Shown: piece by piece, positions 52,344-60,331 of the stretch | Layout of the letters: every line of letters starts with the position of its first letter | Position numbering within the stretch: position 1 is the stretch's first letter | Assembly: GCF_003024195.1 (NCBI RefSeq) | Contig: NZ_KZ679048.1 | Coordinates: 330,418 to 394,417, forward strand | Reading direction: 5' to 3' | Length of the DNA: 64,000 bases | From: Streptomyces dioscori | GTDB taxonomy: Bacteria; Actinomycetota; Actinomycetes; Streptomycetales; Streptomycetaceae | Position numbers and translations under genes: made by a program | The notes under the pieces: generated by a model | Seen by the model: the letters and a program-made list of their open reading frames with translations, nothing else | What the model was told of the DNA's origin: nothing | Databases searched by the model: none

Positions 52344-52361
52344 AATGGCATGATTGCCATT
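52344..52361. promoter_or_regulatory. Operator-like palindrome between oxidoreductase and AraC-type regulator
   Basis: AATGGCATGATTGCCATT has perfect 7-bp arms around TGAT, AT-rich relative to its surroundings. It lies 35 bp from the minus start and 19 bp from the plus start, well placed to control both divergent genes. Confidence 0.7.
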
Positions 52362-52379
52362 GTTCGATAGGATCGTGCC

Positions 52380-53465
52380 ATGCGGCGTTCGGAGACACAG
52401 ATGCAGAAGACGCAGACGCAGGCGCAGACGTACTGCGGGGGGCGCCTCGTGCACGCGGAGCGGACGGGGGAGCGGACGGGGGACTCCGGACGCCCCGACC
52501 CTCAGCGGTACGAGGGACATGTCGAGCGAGTGGTCGTACTCGCCCTCGACGGGGTGTACCCCTTCGAACTCGGCATCCCGAACCGGGTGTTCGGCTCCGC
52601 CGAGGGCCGCTACGAGGTACTGACCTGCACCGTGGACGGGCGGCCGGTCCGCAGCGACTCGGACTTCTCGATCACCGTCGAGCACGGGCCCGAAGTGCTG
52701 CCCACCGCCGACACCGTGGTGATCCCGCCCTTCGCGCTGACGGACCTCGGCACGGATCTGCCCGACGCGGTGGCCGACGCGCTCAGGGCGATCCGCCCCG
52801 GCACCCGGATCGTCTCCATCTGCACAGGCGCCTTCGTGCTGGCGGCGGCCGGCATGCTCGCCGGCCGCCGGGCTACCACGCACTGGCAGCTCGCCGGGCT
52901 GTTCCGGCAGATGTTCCCGGAGGTGGACCTCGACGCCGACGTGCTGTTCGTCGACGAGGGCTCCCTGCTCACCTCGGCGGGCGCCGCGTCCGGGGTGGAC
53001 GTCTGCCTGCACCTGGTGCGCAAGGACCACGGCAGTGAACTCGCCAACCGGGTGGCGCGGTCCTGCGTGGTGCCGCCGTGGCGTGACGGCGGCCAGGCCC
53101 AGTACATCGAGCAGCCGGTACCCGGACCGGCGGCGACGAGCACCGCGGCGACGCGGCACTGGGCGCTGGAACGGCTCGGCGAGCCGCTGACACTGGCCGA
53201 GCTTGCCGACCATGCGCGGATGAGCCTGCGTACGTTCGCGCGCCGGTTCAACGACGAGGTCGGGATGAGTCCCGGACGCTGGCTCATCCAGCAACGGGTC
53301 GTACGGGCGCGGCAGTTGCTCGAAGCGAGTGATCTGGCGGTGGATCAGATCGCGGGGGAGGTGGGGTTCGCGACGGGTACGTCGTTGCGGCAGCATCTGC
53401 ATGCGGCGATCGGGGTGTCGCCGCAGGCGTACCGCCGTACGTTCCAGGCGGACCGCCGCGCTTGA
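52380..53465 (+). CDS. GlxA-family AraC-type transcriptional regulator
   Basis: A 361-residue regulator. An N-terminal tail is followed by a DJ-1/PfpI-like domain (about 50-225; the nucleophile-elbow-like SICTGAFVLAAAGML) and a C-terminal AraC HTH pair (about 255-355; LTLAELADHARMSLRTFARRF and VGFATGTSLRQHL). This is the GlxA/FtrA architecture, often regulating redox or amine metabolism genes. Divergent from the quinone-reductase-like gene. The first 45 residues are repeat-like and polar, so the true start may lie later. Confidence 0.88.
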   Translation: MRRSETQMQKTQTQAQTYCGGRLVHAERTGERTGDSGRPDPQRYEGHVERVVVLALDGVYPFELGIPNRVFGSAEGRYEVLTCTVDGRPVRSDSDFSITVEHGPEVLPTADTVVIPPFALTDLGTDLPDAVADALRAIRPGTRIVSICTGAFVLAAAGMLAGRRATTHWQLAGLFRQMFPEVDLDADVLFVDEGSLLTSAGAASGVDVCLHLVRKDHGSELANRVARSCVVPPWRDGGQAQYIEQPVPGPAATSTAATRHWALERLGEPLTLAELADHARMSLRTFARRFNDEVGMSPGRWLIQQRVVRARQLLEASDLAVDQIAGEVGFATGTSLRQHLHAAIGVSPQAYRRTFQADRRA

Positions 53466-53780
53466 CGCCCCCGCCGGCCGCCCCGTCCGGGGGTCACCGC
53501 CTCAGGGGCTCCGCCCCGAACCCCTGGTGCGCAGTTCCCCGCGCCCCCAAGGGCGGACCTGCCACCCGTCACCACCTCGGGGGCTCCGCCCCCGGCCCCC
53601 CGGTGCGCAGTTCCCCGCGCCCCTAAAGGCGGGCCTGCTCCCGGACCCCTGCTGTGCGGTTGCCCGCGCCGCTCAAAGCGGGCTTGCTGCCGGACCCCTG
53701 CTGTCCAGTCCCCCCGGCGCTATCGGGTTTAGGGGCGCGGGGAACTGCGCGGACGGCCCCCACCGGGCCGCGGACGAAGC
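53466..53780. repeat. Second intergenic cluster of the dispersed repeat
   Basis: No gene is seen in this 315-bp gap. Core GCGCAGTTCCCCGCGCCCC occurs at 53529-53547 and 53605-53623, a degenerate copy (GTGCGGTTGCCCGCGCCGC) at about 53653-53673, and an inverted copy (AGGGGCGCGGGGAACTGCGC) at 53731-53750. Spacers contain the recurring phrases GGGGCTCCGCCCC and GGACCCCTGCTGT. It lies between the convergent AraC-type and TetR genes. Confidence 0.85.
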
Positions 53781-54353
53781 TCATCCCCCGCGAACCCCCT
53801 CCCACCGCACCGCGTGCAACGCCACCAGCAAGCGCCACACCTTGTGTGCGACTTCCTCCGGGGTGCCCGGTACGAGCCCGTGCAGCCAGTCCGCGAGGAC
53901 CCCCGCGAAGGCCGCCGCGACGGCCGAGGCGACGAGCGGCGCCTCCGGCGCACCGGCGAGCTCGCGCTCGGCGAGGCTGCGGGCGCGCAGGTCCTGATGG
54001 AGGACGCGCCCCAGCGGACCACCACCCCCCGGAGCCAACAGCGCGCGATACAGCGAGGCATGCGCCGGCAGCCCCGCGAAGAACCCGAGCAGCGCGTCCG
54101 GCGCCGACCTGGGATCGGGCCTGCCCCGCCACGCGTGCAGCGCGTCCACGGCATCGCGCACGACATCGGCGCAGGCGTCGACGGCCAGCGCCTCCAGATC
54201 GGCGTAGTGCAGATAGAACGTGGCCCGGCCGACCCCGGCCGCCCGCACCAGCGCGGCGACGCTCACCTCCGTGAGCGGCCGCCGCGCGCACTCGTCGAGG
54301 AGGGCCCGGCGCAGCTTGGCCCGGGTGCGTTCGGCCCGGGGGTCGGAGGTCAC
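53781..54353 (-). CDS. TetR-family regulator
   Basis: A 190-residue TetR regulator with HTH about 20-55 (VAALVRAAGVGRATFYLHYADLE) and a ligand domain rich in Ala and Leu. GTG start overlaps the stop of the DUF1304 gene (GTGA), so both form one operon. Three TGGACA-type palindromes stand upstream of that operon and are the likely autoregulatory operators. Confidence 0.9.
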   Translation of the reverse strand: MTSDPRAERTRAKLRRALLDECARRPLTEVSVAALVRAAGVGRATFYLHYADLEALAVDACADVVRDAVDALHAWRGRPDPRSAPDALLGFFAGLPAHASLYRALLAPGGGGPLGRVLHQDLRARSLAERELAGAPEAPLVASAVAAAFAGVLADWLHGLVPGTPEEVAHKVWRLLVALHAVRWEGVRGG

Positions 54354-54712
54354 CGGGCGACGAGGACGGCGGCGAGGGCGAGTGCGCCGGGCAGGGCCTG
54401 CGCGAACAGGATGCGCCGGTTCGCGGTGGCCGCCCCGTACAGGCCCGCGACGACCACGCACACCAGGAAGAAGACCTGGGCGCCGAACCCCGTCGGGTCA
54501 CCGGCGACCAGCCCCCAGACGAGCCCGGCCGCGAGAAACCCGTTGTAGAGCCCCTGATTGGCGGCGAGCGGAGCGGTGGCCCGCGCCATCTCCGCATCAA
54601 ACCCGTGCAGCCCCCGCCCCGGCTTCCGCTCCCACAGGAACATCTCCAGAACGAGGATGTAGGCGTGCAGAACGGCAACGAAACCGACCAGCAGGTTGGC
54701 GAGCGTCTGCAT
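54350..54712 (-). CDS. DUF1304 small membrane protein
   Basis: A 120-residue protein with four hydrophobic helices, the DUF1304 segments LVGFVAVLHAYILVLEMFLW and NQGLYNGFLAAGLVWGL clearly present. Function of the family is unknown. First gene of the two-gene operon with TetR. The co-transcribed repressor and triple operator suggest it is induced by some small molecule, as in minimal efflux or tolerance cassettes. Confidence 0.88.
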   Translation of the reverse strand: MQTLANLLVGFVAVLHAYILVLEMFLWERKPGRGLHGFDAEMARATAPLAANQGLYNGFLAAGLVWGLVAGDPTGFGAQVFFLVCVVVAGLYGAATANRRILFAQALPGALALAAVLVAR

Positions 54713-54745
54713 GGGGATGGGCTCCTTCGAGGGTCCGCGACATCC

Positions 54746-54800
54746 TGGACAGGTGTCCAAGTTCCTGGACGAGTGTCCACTATTCTTGGACAGCTGTCCA
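54746..54800. promoter_or_regulatory. Array of three TetR-type operators
   Basis: Three 14-bp palindromes TGGACAGGTGTCCA (54746), TGGACGAGTGTCCA (54766) and TGGACAGCTGTCCA (54787) are spaced 20 and 21 bp apart, two helical turns. They lie just upstream of the DUF1304-tetR operon, and the last is 46 bp before the divergent GNAT start, which could therefore be co-regulated. Confidence 0.85.
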
Positions 54801-54846
54801 GAAAGCAGTCCCTCATTGTCGGACCCGGCCGCTAACGTCCTGCCCC

Positions 54847-55359
54847 ATGACTGCTGACCGCGACCAAGCGCCCGTCCGTACGGCGACCCTCCATACGGCG
54901 ATCGTGCGCAGGGCCCGCCCCGACGACATTCCGGCGCTCGTCGCTTCCAGCGCGGCCCTGTTCGCCGAGGACGCCGGCACCCGCGACCCCACGGTCGACA
55001 TCAGTTGGCCACTTACGCACGGCGCCGAGCGCTTCGCCTCGGGGCTCGACGACCCGGCACGGTTGTTCCTCGTCGCCGAGTGCGGCGGCGAGGTCGTGGG
55101 GCATCTCGCGGGCCTGGTCGCGGAGGGTTCCGCGATGCGTCCGCTGAAAGTCGCCACCCTGCTCAGCCTGTATGTGCGCCCGGCGCATCGCGGTGCCCGG
55201 ACCGGGGCGCGGCTCGCGGCCGTCTTTCTGGAGTGGGCGCGCGAACAGGGCGCCCAGCAGGCGGAGGTGACGGCCTACGCGGGCAACCAGGACGCGATCC
55301 GGTTCTACGAGCGCAGCGGCTTCGGGGCGTACACGCTCACCCTCGGGCAGCCGCTGTAA
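54847..55359 (+). CDS. GNAT-family acetyltransferase
   Basis: A 170-residue GNAT. The acetyl-CoA-binding region is seen in LYVRPAHRGARTGARLAAVF (about 115-134), followed by NQDAIRFYERSGFGAYTL, the usual C-terminal motif B. Acceptor unknown. ATG at 54847 lies downstream of the three TGGACA palindromes, so its transcription may respond to the TetR protein. Confidence 0.87.
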   Translation: MTADRDQAPVRTATLHTAIVRRARPDDIPALVASSAALFAEDAGTRDPTVDISWPLTHGAERFASGLDDPARLFLVAECGGEVVGHLAGLVAEGSAMRPLKVATLLSLYVRPAHRGARTGARLAAVFLEWAREQGAQQAEVTAYAGNQDAIRFYERSGFGAYTLTLGQPL

Positions 55360-55370
55360 GCGGCACCGCG

Positions 55371-56651
55371 TCATCGCGTCCGAGCCGCCCGGCGCAAGTC
55401 CAGGGCGCGCAGTGCCAGTTGCATCTCGAACTGGGTTGTCGGGTCGTGGAGGCGGTCTCCGAACAGTTCGTCCAGTTGGCGCATGCGGTAGCGGACCGTC
55501 TGTGGGTGGACGGCGAGCCGCGCCGCGACCTCGCTCGCGTTGTGCCCGCACTGGAGCCAGCTGAGCAGTGTCTCCGCGAGGCGCTCGCGCTGCGGCAGCC
55601 GTACACCGTCCAGGGGACGCAGATGCCGGTCGGCCATCGCCTCCACCAGGGCCTCGTCGCGGAACAGCAGCAGCGTGGCCAGATGGTCCCGGCAGCGCAC
55701 GAGCTGGGTGTCGGGCAGCACGCCCCGCCGGGCCAGGTCCAGTGCCTCCGTGGCCCACCGCAGGGACCTGGCCCCTTCCTGGAGCGCGACGGTGGGTCCC
55801 ATGGCGGCCCGTAATCCCTGCAGCGCCGCCACGACGGCCCGGGCCCGGCCGGGGCCCTCGGGGTCGGGCACCACCAGCACCGCGGGCTGCACGTCGAACC
55901 GTGCCAGGAACTCCGGTGGCACGATGGGCGGCGGCCCCGCGGCCCGCGCACCGCGGTCGATGACGACCACGGCCAGCGAACGGGGCACCGGCCACTGCGC
56001 GGTGTGCGCCAGTTCGGTGATGGCCGCGACCGACGCGGGCGGGTCCACGATCAGCAGGTCGATCAGCCGCGTACGCCGCTGCCGCAGCTCACCGGCCGCG
56101 TGCAGCCGCGCCTCCGTGTATCCGGTCGTCGTGGCGGCCGCCATCTCGTCGAGGTGCAGGAACAGCGCCTCCCCGAACGCGGCCAGCACATGACGCGGCA
56201 GCAGATCGGCGTCCACCAGGGCGTTGATGCGGCGCCACGCCACCCGGGCACCGAGGCGCAGGGCCGACTGGAACGCGTCGAGGCTGCGCCCCTCGTCCGC
56301 CTCGCCCCGGCCGATGCGCTGATACGTCGCCCGCACCGGCTCCCCGTCGCTGTCGGGCTCGGCCATCCGCTGCAGGAACCCCTGCAGGGCGTGCTCCACC
56401 CCTTGGTGCACGACCTGCATGTACGTGTCGTCCGTCGGCCGCGCGTACTCCGGGATCTCGGTCCTGATCGCCCGTACGACCTCTTCGGTGATGTCGGCGA
56501 AGAACGGTCTGAGCTGGTCGTGCAGGCCCGACGGGAACGACTTGAACGGGCCGTCCACGGCCTCGGCGACGGTGGCCACGGTGGCGGCGGCGGTGGCGGC
56601 GGTCACGGCCGTCGTCCCGGCCTCGCCCGCCGGTATGCGGAATCCGTTCAC
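55371..56651 (-). CDS. PucR-type (CdaR-like) transcriptional regulator
   Basis: A 426-residue regulator with a C-terminal PucR HTH (HTH_30; CGHNASEVAARLAVHPQTVRYRMRQL) and a GGDEF-related middle region, the layout of the PucR/CdaR group. The N-terminus carries an Ala/Val/Thr-rich tract. GTG at 56651 has AAGGAG upstream. No adjacent catabolic operon identifies its target; the MFS exporter lies about 100 bp upstream on the same strand. Confidence 0.87.
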   Translation of the reverse strand: MNGFRIPAGEAGTTAVTAATAAATVATVAEAVDGPFKSFPSGLHDQLRPFFADITEEVVRAIRTEIPEYARPTDDTYMQVVHQGVEHALQGFLQRMAEPDSDGEPVRATYQRIGRGEADEGRSLDAFQSALRLGARVAWRRINALVDADLLPRHVLAAFGEALFLHLDEMAAATTTGYTEARLHAAGELRQRRTRLIDLLIVDPPASVAAITELAHTAQWPVPRSLAVVVIDRGARAAGPPPIVPPEFLARFDVQPAVLVVPDPEGPGRARAVVAALQGLRAAMGPTVALQEGARSLRWATEALDLARRGVLPDTQLVRCRDHLATLLLFRDEALVEAMADRHLRPLDGVRLPQRERLAETLLSWLQCGHNASEVAARLAVHPQTVRYRMRQLDELFGDRLHDPTTQFEMQLALRALDLRRAARTR

Positions 56652-56753
56652 ACGGCGGCTCCTTCCGCACACGGGAAGTGGGGCACACCGACGTTACCGG
56701 CGCGGATTCTGCCCAGCTTCATCGCGGGCTGACAGAGACGCACCCGGGACTTG

Positions 56754-58193
56754 TCACTTCACGACAACCCCAGGTCCGTCACCGGACCGCGCCACGATCC
56801 GCCGTGGACGCCGGTGGCGGCCACGGCGGCGCAGCGTCAGCAGTGTGACCAGCGCGCCCGCCAGTACGCAGCACGCCGCGATCCGCAGCCCCCGGTCGTA
56901 CCCCGCGAGGAAGGCGTCGCGCGGATCGGCCCCGGACCGCAGCGCGGTCCGCTCGCGCCGGGTGAGCACCACACCCACCAGGACCACCCCGAACACCCCG
57001 GAGACCTCGCGCGCCGCGCTGACCAGGCCCGTCGCCATCCCCATCCCGTCCTCCGGGACCCGCAGCAGGGAACGCACCGTCAGGGGAGTGGTGAGCGCGG
57101 AACCCCAGCCGATCATCAGCAGCCCCGGCTGCAGATCCCAGTACCCGGCCCCCGCGCCCACGCCGGAGACGTACAGCAGCCCGACCGCCACCAGGCCGAG
57201 CCCGCCCGCGATGGAGACATGGGCGCCGAGCGTGCGGGCCGCCCGTTCGGCCACCGGCGTCCCGAGCAGCAGCGCGCCCGCCAGCGGCAGGAAGGCCAGT
57301 CCCGCCTCGGTGGGGGAGAAGCCGAGCACCCGCTGGAGATAGAGGGCCGTGAAGAAGAACACCCCGTTGACCCCGATGCCCCACAGCACCTGTGCGAGGA
57401 TCCCGCCGGTGAGGAACCGGTCGCGCAGCAGCCGCAGTTCGACGAGCGGTCGCGCGGTCCTCGCCTCCACGACGAGGAACGCGCAGGCGGCGACCGCCGA
57501 GACGGTCAGGCACTGCGGCACGGGGGCGGCGGTGAACCCGTGTTCCTGGCCGCGCACGAGTCCGTACGTGAGGAGGTAGAGCGCGAGGACGGACAGCAGG
57601 ACACCCGGCATGTCCAGACCGCCACGGCGGGGCGCCGACCTGGCGGGCACGGCCGGCATCAGCAGCAGGGCGAGCACGCCGAAGGGGACGTTCAGCGCGA
57701 ACACCCAGCCCCAGCCCCATCGTTCGGTGACGAAGCCGCCGACCACCGGTCCCAGCGCCAGCGCCACGGCGAGCGCCGCCGTCCACAGTCCGACGGCCGT
57801 CGAACGCAGTCGCGCGGGCAGGTCCACCGCGATGACGGCGAGCGAGGCGGGGATGACCAGTGCGGCCCCGATCCCCTGCACCGTACGGGCCGTGATCAGT
57901 GCGCCCCCGCTGTCCGCGAGGGCGCACGCCGCCGAGGAGAGGGTGAAGACGACGATTCCGGCGGTCAGCACCGGCCTGCGTCCGCACAGGTCGGTCAGCC
58001 GGCCGCCGGGCAGCAGCAGTGCGCCGAAACTGAGCACGTAGCCGGCGGCCACCCACTCCAGGTCCGGGACCGTCAGGCCCAGTTCGCGCTGCACGGTCGG
58101 CAGGGCGACGTTGATGACGGTGTTGTCGAGTGTCGTGATGAAGCCGGTCAGGGTGAGCAGGCAGAACAGCGCCGACAGCCGTGCACGTCCCAC
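56754..58193 (-). CDS. MFS drug exporter, DHA2 (EmrB/QacA) type
   Basis: A 479-residue transporter with about 14 hydrophobic segments and MFS motifs: motif C-like ALGPVVGGFVTERWGWGWVF, motif A-like GGRLTDLCGRRP and the start segment LDNTVINVALPTVQREL. Expected to export a hydrophobic compound by proton antiport. GTG at 58193 is supported by AAGGAG. Divergent from the FAAL-PKS genes across a region with inverted repeats, so it may export their product or an intermediate. Confidence 0.9.
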   Translation of the reverse strand: MGRARLSALFCLLTLTGFITTLDNTVINVALPTVQRELGLTVPDLEWVAAGYVLSFGALLLPGGRLTDLCGRRPVLTAGIVVFTLSSAACALADSGGALITARTVQGIGAALVIPASLAVIAVDLPARLRSTAVGLWTAALAVALALGPVVGGFVTERWGWGWVFALNVPFGVLALLLMPAVPARSAPRRGGLDMPGVLLSVLALYLLTYGLVRGQEHGFTAAPVPQCLTVSAVAACAFLVVEARTARPLVELRLLRDRFLTGGILAQVLWGIGVNGVFFFTALYLQRVLGFSPTEAGLAFLPLAGALLLGTPVAERAARTLGAHVSIAGGLGLVAVGLLYVSGVGAGAGYWDLQPGLLMIGWGSALTTPLTVRSLLRVPEDGMGMATGLVSAAREVSGVFGVVLVGVVLTRRERTALRSGADPRDAFLAGYDRGLRIAACCVLAGALVTLLTLRRRGRHRRPRRIVARSGDGPGVVVK

Positions 58194-58492
58194 CAGTCGC
58201 TCCTTCCGCCGTCGCACGGTTCGTCAGCACGGATTGTGCGCGGGGCGGGGGTCCGCGGGCTCTGGTCCACGGCGTGGAACCGGCACCACGTTTTTGTCAG
58301 GGAACTGACAGAACGCGCGAGTCGAACTGTCAGCACGTCCTCTAACCCACCGGTGGCCCACAGGCGGAACCTGGGTCACCGCTCCAAGCCGGTGCCCCTG
58401 TTCGACCGGTGTCCGACCACGGGCGGTGCCCGCCCCACCGGGCACCGCCCGCCGTCCCGATCAGCTCCGCCGCCGACCCAGTTGGAGCCGCC
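58194..58492. promoter_or_regulatory. Divergent MFS/FAAL promoter region with inverted repeats
   Basis: This 299-bp gap contains TGTCAGGGAACTGACA (58295-58310), a palindrome with 6-bp arms. CTGACAG (58305-58311) and a later CTGTCAG (58327-58333) form a second, wider inverted repeat. The half-site TGTCAG thus occurs three times within 40 bp. No gene is present. Likely operator zone for a regulator of both transcripts. Confidence 0.6.
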
Positions 58493-60331
58493 ATGACCTC
58501 CGGAGCCCCCATGAACTCCGCCGGGCCCGCCGCCGACGAAGCCTCCCGCACGGACCGTTCCCTCACGGACCATCTGAGGCACTGGGCCGAACACCGTCCG
58601 CAGCAACGCGCCTTCAGCCATGTCGCCTTCCCCGACAGCTCCTCCGGCGGACTGCACCGCACGCTCGGCTGGCAGGCCCTGGACACCCGGGCCGGAACGG
58701 TTGCGGCCCGCCTCGCCACCGTCGCGTCCCCCGGCGAACGGGCCGCCCTCGTCCTGCCCCAGGGCCTGGACTACGTCGCCGGGTTCCTCGGCTGCCTGTA
58801 CGCCGGCGTCATCGCCGTCCCCCTCTTCGGACCCGAACTCCCGGGCCACGGGGACAGACTGGCGGCCGTCCTCGCCGACTGCGAACCGGCGTGTCTGCTC
58901 ACCGACTCCACCGCGGCCCCCGCGATCCGCGACTTCGTACGGGACCGCCGGCTCCCGGACGTCCCGGTGATCTCTATCGACCAACTCCCGCTCCAGCGCC
59001 ACGCGTTCGGCGCGTACGACGACGGCGGCCGACCGGAGTCGAGCCGTCCGGGGCCGAGCCGGGAGTCGAAGCCGCAGCCGACCCCGGAGCCGAAGGTCCG
59101 GCCCCACGACATCGCCTACCTCCAGTACACCTCCGGCTCCACCCGCAGCCCGGCCGGCGTGATGATCAGCCACGCCAACGTCGTCGCCAACGCCCGCCAG
59201 GCACTGGACGCGTTCGTCGCCGACCCGCGCACGAGCACGACGGTCGGCTGGCTGCCGCTCTTCCACGACATGGGGCTCGTCCTCAGCATCGCCGCCCCCG
59301 TCGTGGGCGGCTTCCCGTCCGTCCTCATGGACCCCGCCGACTTCCTCCGCGACCCCGCCCGCTGGCTGCGCCTCCTGGGCTCGTACGAGGGCACGATCAG
59401 CGCGGCCCCGAACTTCGCGTACGACTACTGCGTGGCCCGCACCGCCCCCGAGGACATCGACGAACTCCGCCTGGATCGCGTACGGGTGCTCATCAACGGC
59501 AGCGAACCGGTACGGGCCGGCACGGTGGAGCGCTTCCGCAGGGCCTTCGCGCCGACCGGCCTCGCCCCCACGGCACACTGCCCGGCGTACGGCCTCGCGG
59601 AGGCCACCGTCTTCGTGACCGCGAGCCCCCTGGACGAGCCCCTCTCGGTCGTCGCCTGCCGGGCCGACGCGCTCGCGGCGGGGCGGATCGAGGTGACGAC
59701 GGCGGACGACGGGCACACGGAGTCGACCGTGCTGGTCTCGTGCGGCACCCCGGTCGGGCAGGAACTGCGGATCGTCGGCGCAGACGGCTTCGTACGGCCG
59801 GCCGGGCACGTCGGGGAGATCCAGCTGCGCGGGCCCAACATCGGCCTCGGCTACTGGAAGCACGCCGGACTCACGGCCGAGACCTTCGGCTTCGGCGCGG
59901 GGGAGGACTGGCTGCGGACGGGCGACCTCGGCGCGCTGCACGAGGGGCGGCTGCTCGTCACGGGCCGTCTCAAGGACGTCCTCGTCGTGGACGGGCGCAA
60001 CCACTACCCCCAGGACATCGAGGAGACCGTGCAGTCGGTCGTCCCCCTGGTCCGCCGGGACCATCTCGCCGCCTTCGGAGTGACCCGGCCCGACGCCGTG
60101 GGCGAGGAGCTCGTCGTGGTCGCGGAGCACCGCCGGGACACCGACCCGACGGCGGAGGACAGCCGCGGCGCCGAACGTGCCGTGCGCGCCGCCGTCTCGG
60201 CCCGGCACGGTCTGCGGCTGGCCGCACTGCTGCTCGTACCACCCGGTTCCGTCCCGCGCACGAGCAGCGGCAAGGTGTCCCGCGCGGCCACGCGGAAGCG
60301 GTTCCTCGACGCCGGGTTCGGGCCGCGATGA
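58493..60331 (+). CDS. Fatty acyl-AMP ligase (FAAL), FadD32-like
   Basis: A 612-residue adenylate-forming enzyme. The ATP loop YTSGSTRSPAGV, the AYGLAEATVFV motif and the C-terminal GRLKDVLVVDGRNHYPQDIE are diagnostic of FAALs, which make acyl-AMP from a long-chain acid and load it on an acyl carrier protein instead of CoA. A polar tract (about 185-205) lies before the core. ATG at 58493 follows TTGGAGCC. The stop overlaps the PKS start (ATGA), and that PKS begins with a carrier domain, so direct loading is expected, as FadD32 does for Pks13. Confidence 0.93.
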   Translation: MTSGAPMNSAGPAADEASRTDRSLTDHLRHWAEHRPQQRAFSHVAFPDSSSGGLHRTLGWQALDTRAGTVAARLATVASPGERAALVLPQGLDYVAGFLGCLYAGVIAVPLFGPELPGHGDRLAAVLADCEPACLLTDSTAAPAIRDFVRDRRLPDVPVISIDQLPLQRHAFGAYDDGGRPESSRPGPSRESKPQPTPEPKVRPHDIAYLQYTSGSTRSPAGVMISHANVVANARQALDAFVADPRTSTTVGWLPLFHDMGLVLSIAAPVVGGFPSVLMDPADFLRDPARWLRLLGSYEGTISAAPNFAYDYCVARTAPEDIDELRLDRVRVLINGSEPVRAGTVERFRRAFAPTGLAPTAHCPAYGLAEATVFVTASPLDEPLSVVACRADALAAGRIEVTTADDGHTESTVLVSCGTPVGQELRIVGADGFVRPAGHVGEIQLRGPNIGLGYWKHAGLTAETFGFGAGEDWLRTGDLGALHEGRLLVTGRLKDVLVVDGRNHYPQDIEETVQSVVPLVRRDHLAAFGVTRPDAVGEELVVVAEHRRDTDPTAEDSRGAERAVRAAVSARHGLRLAALLLVPPGSVPRTSSGKVSRAATRKRFLDAGFGPR

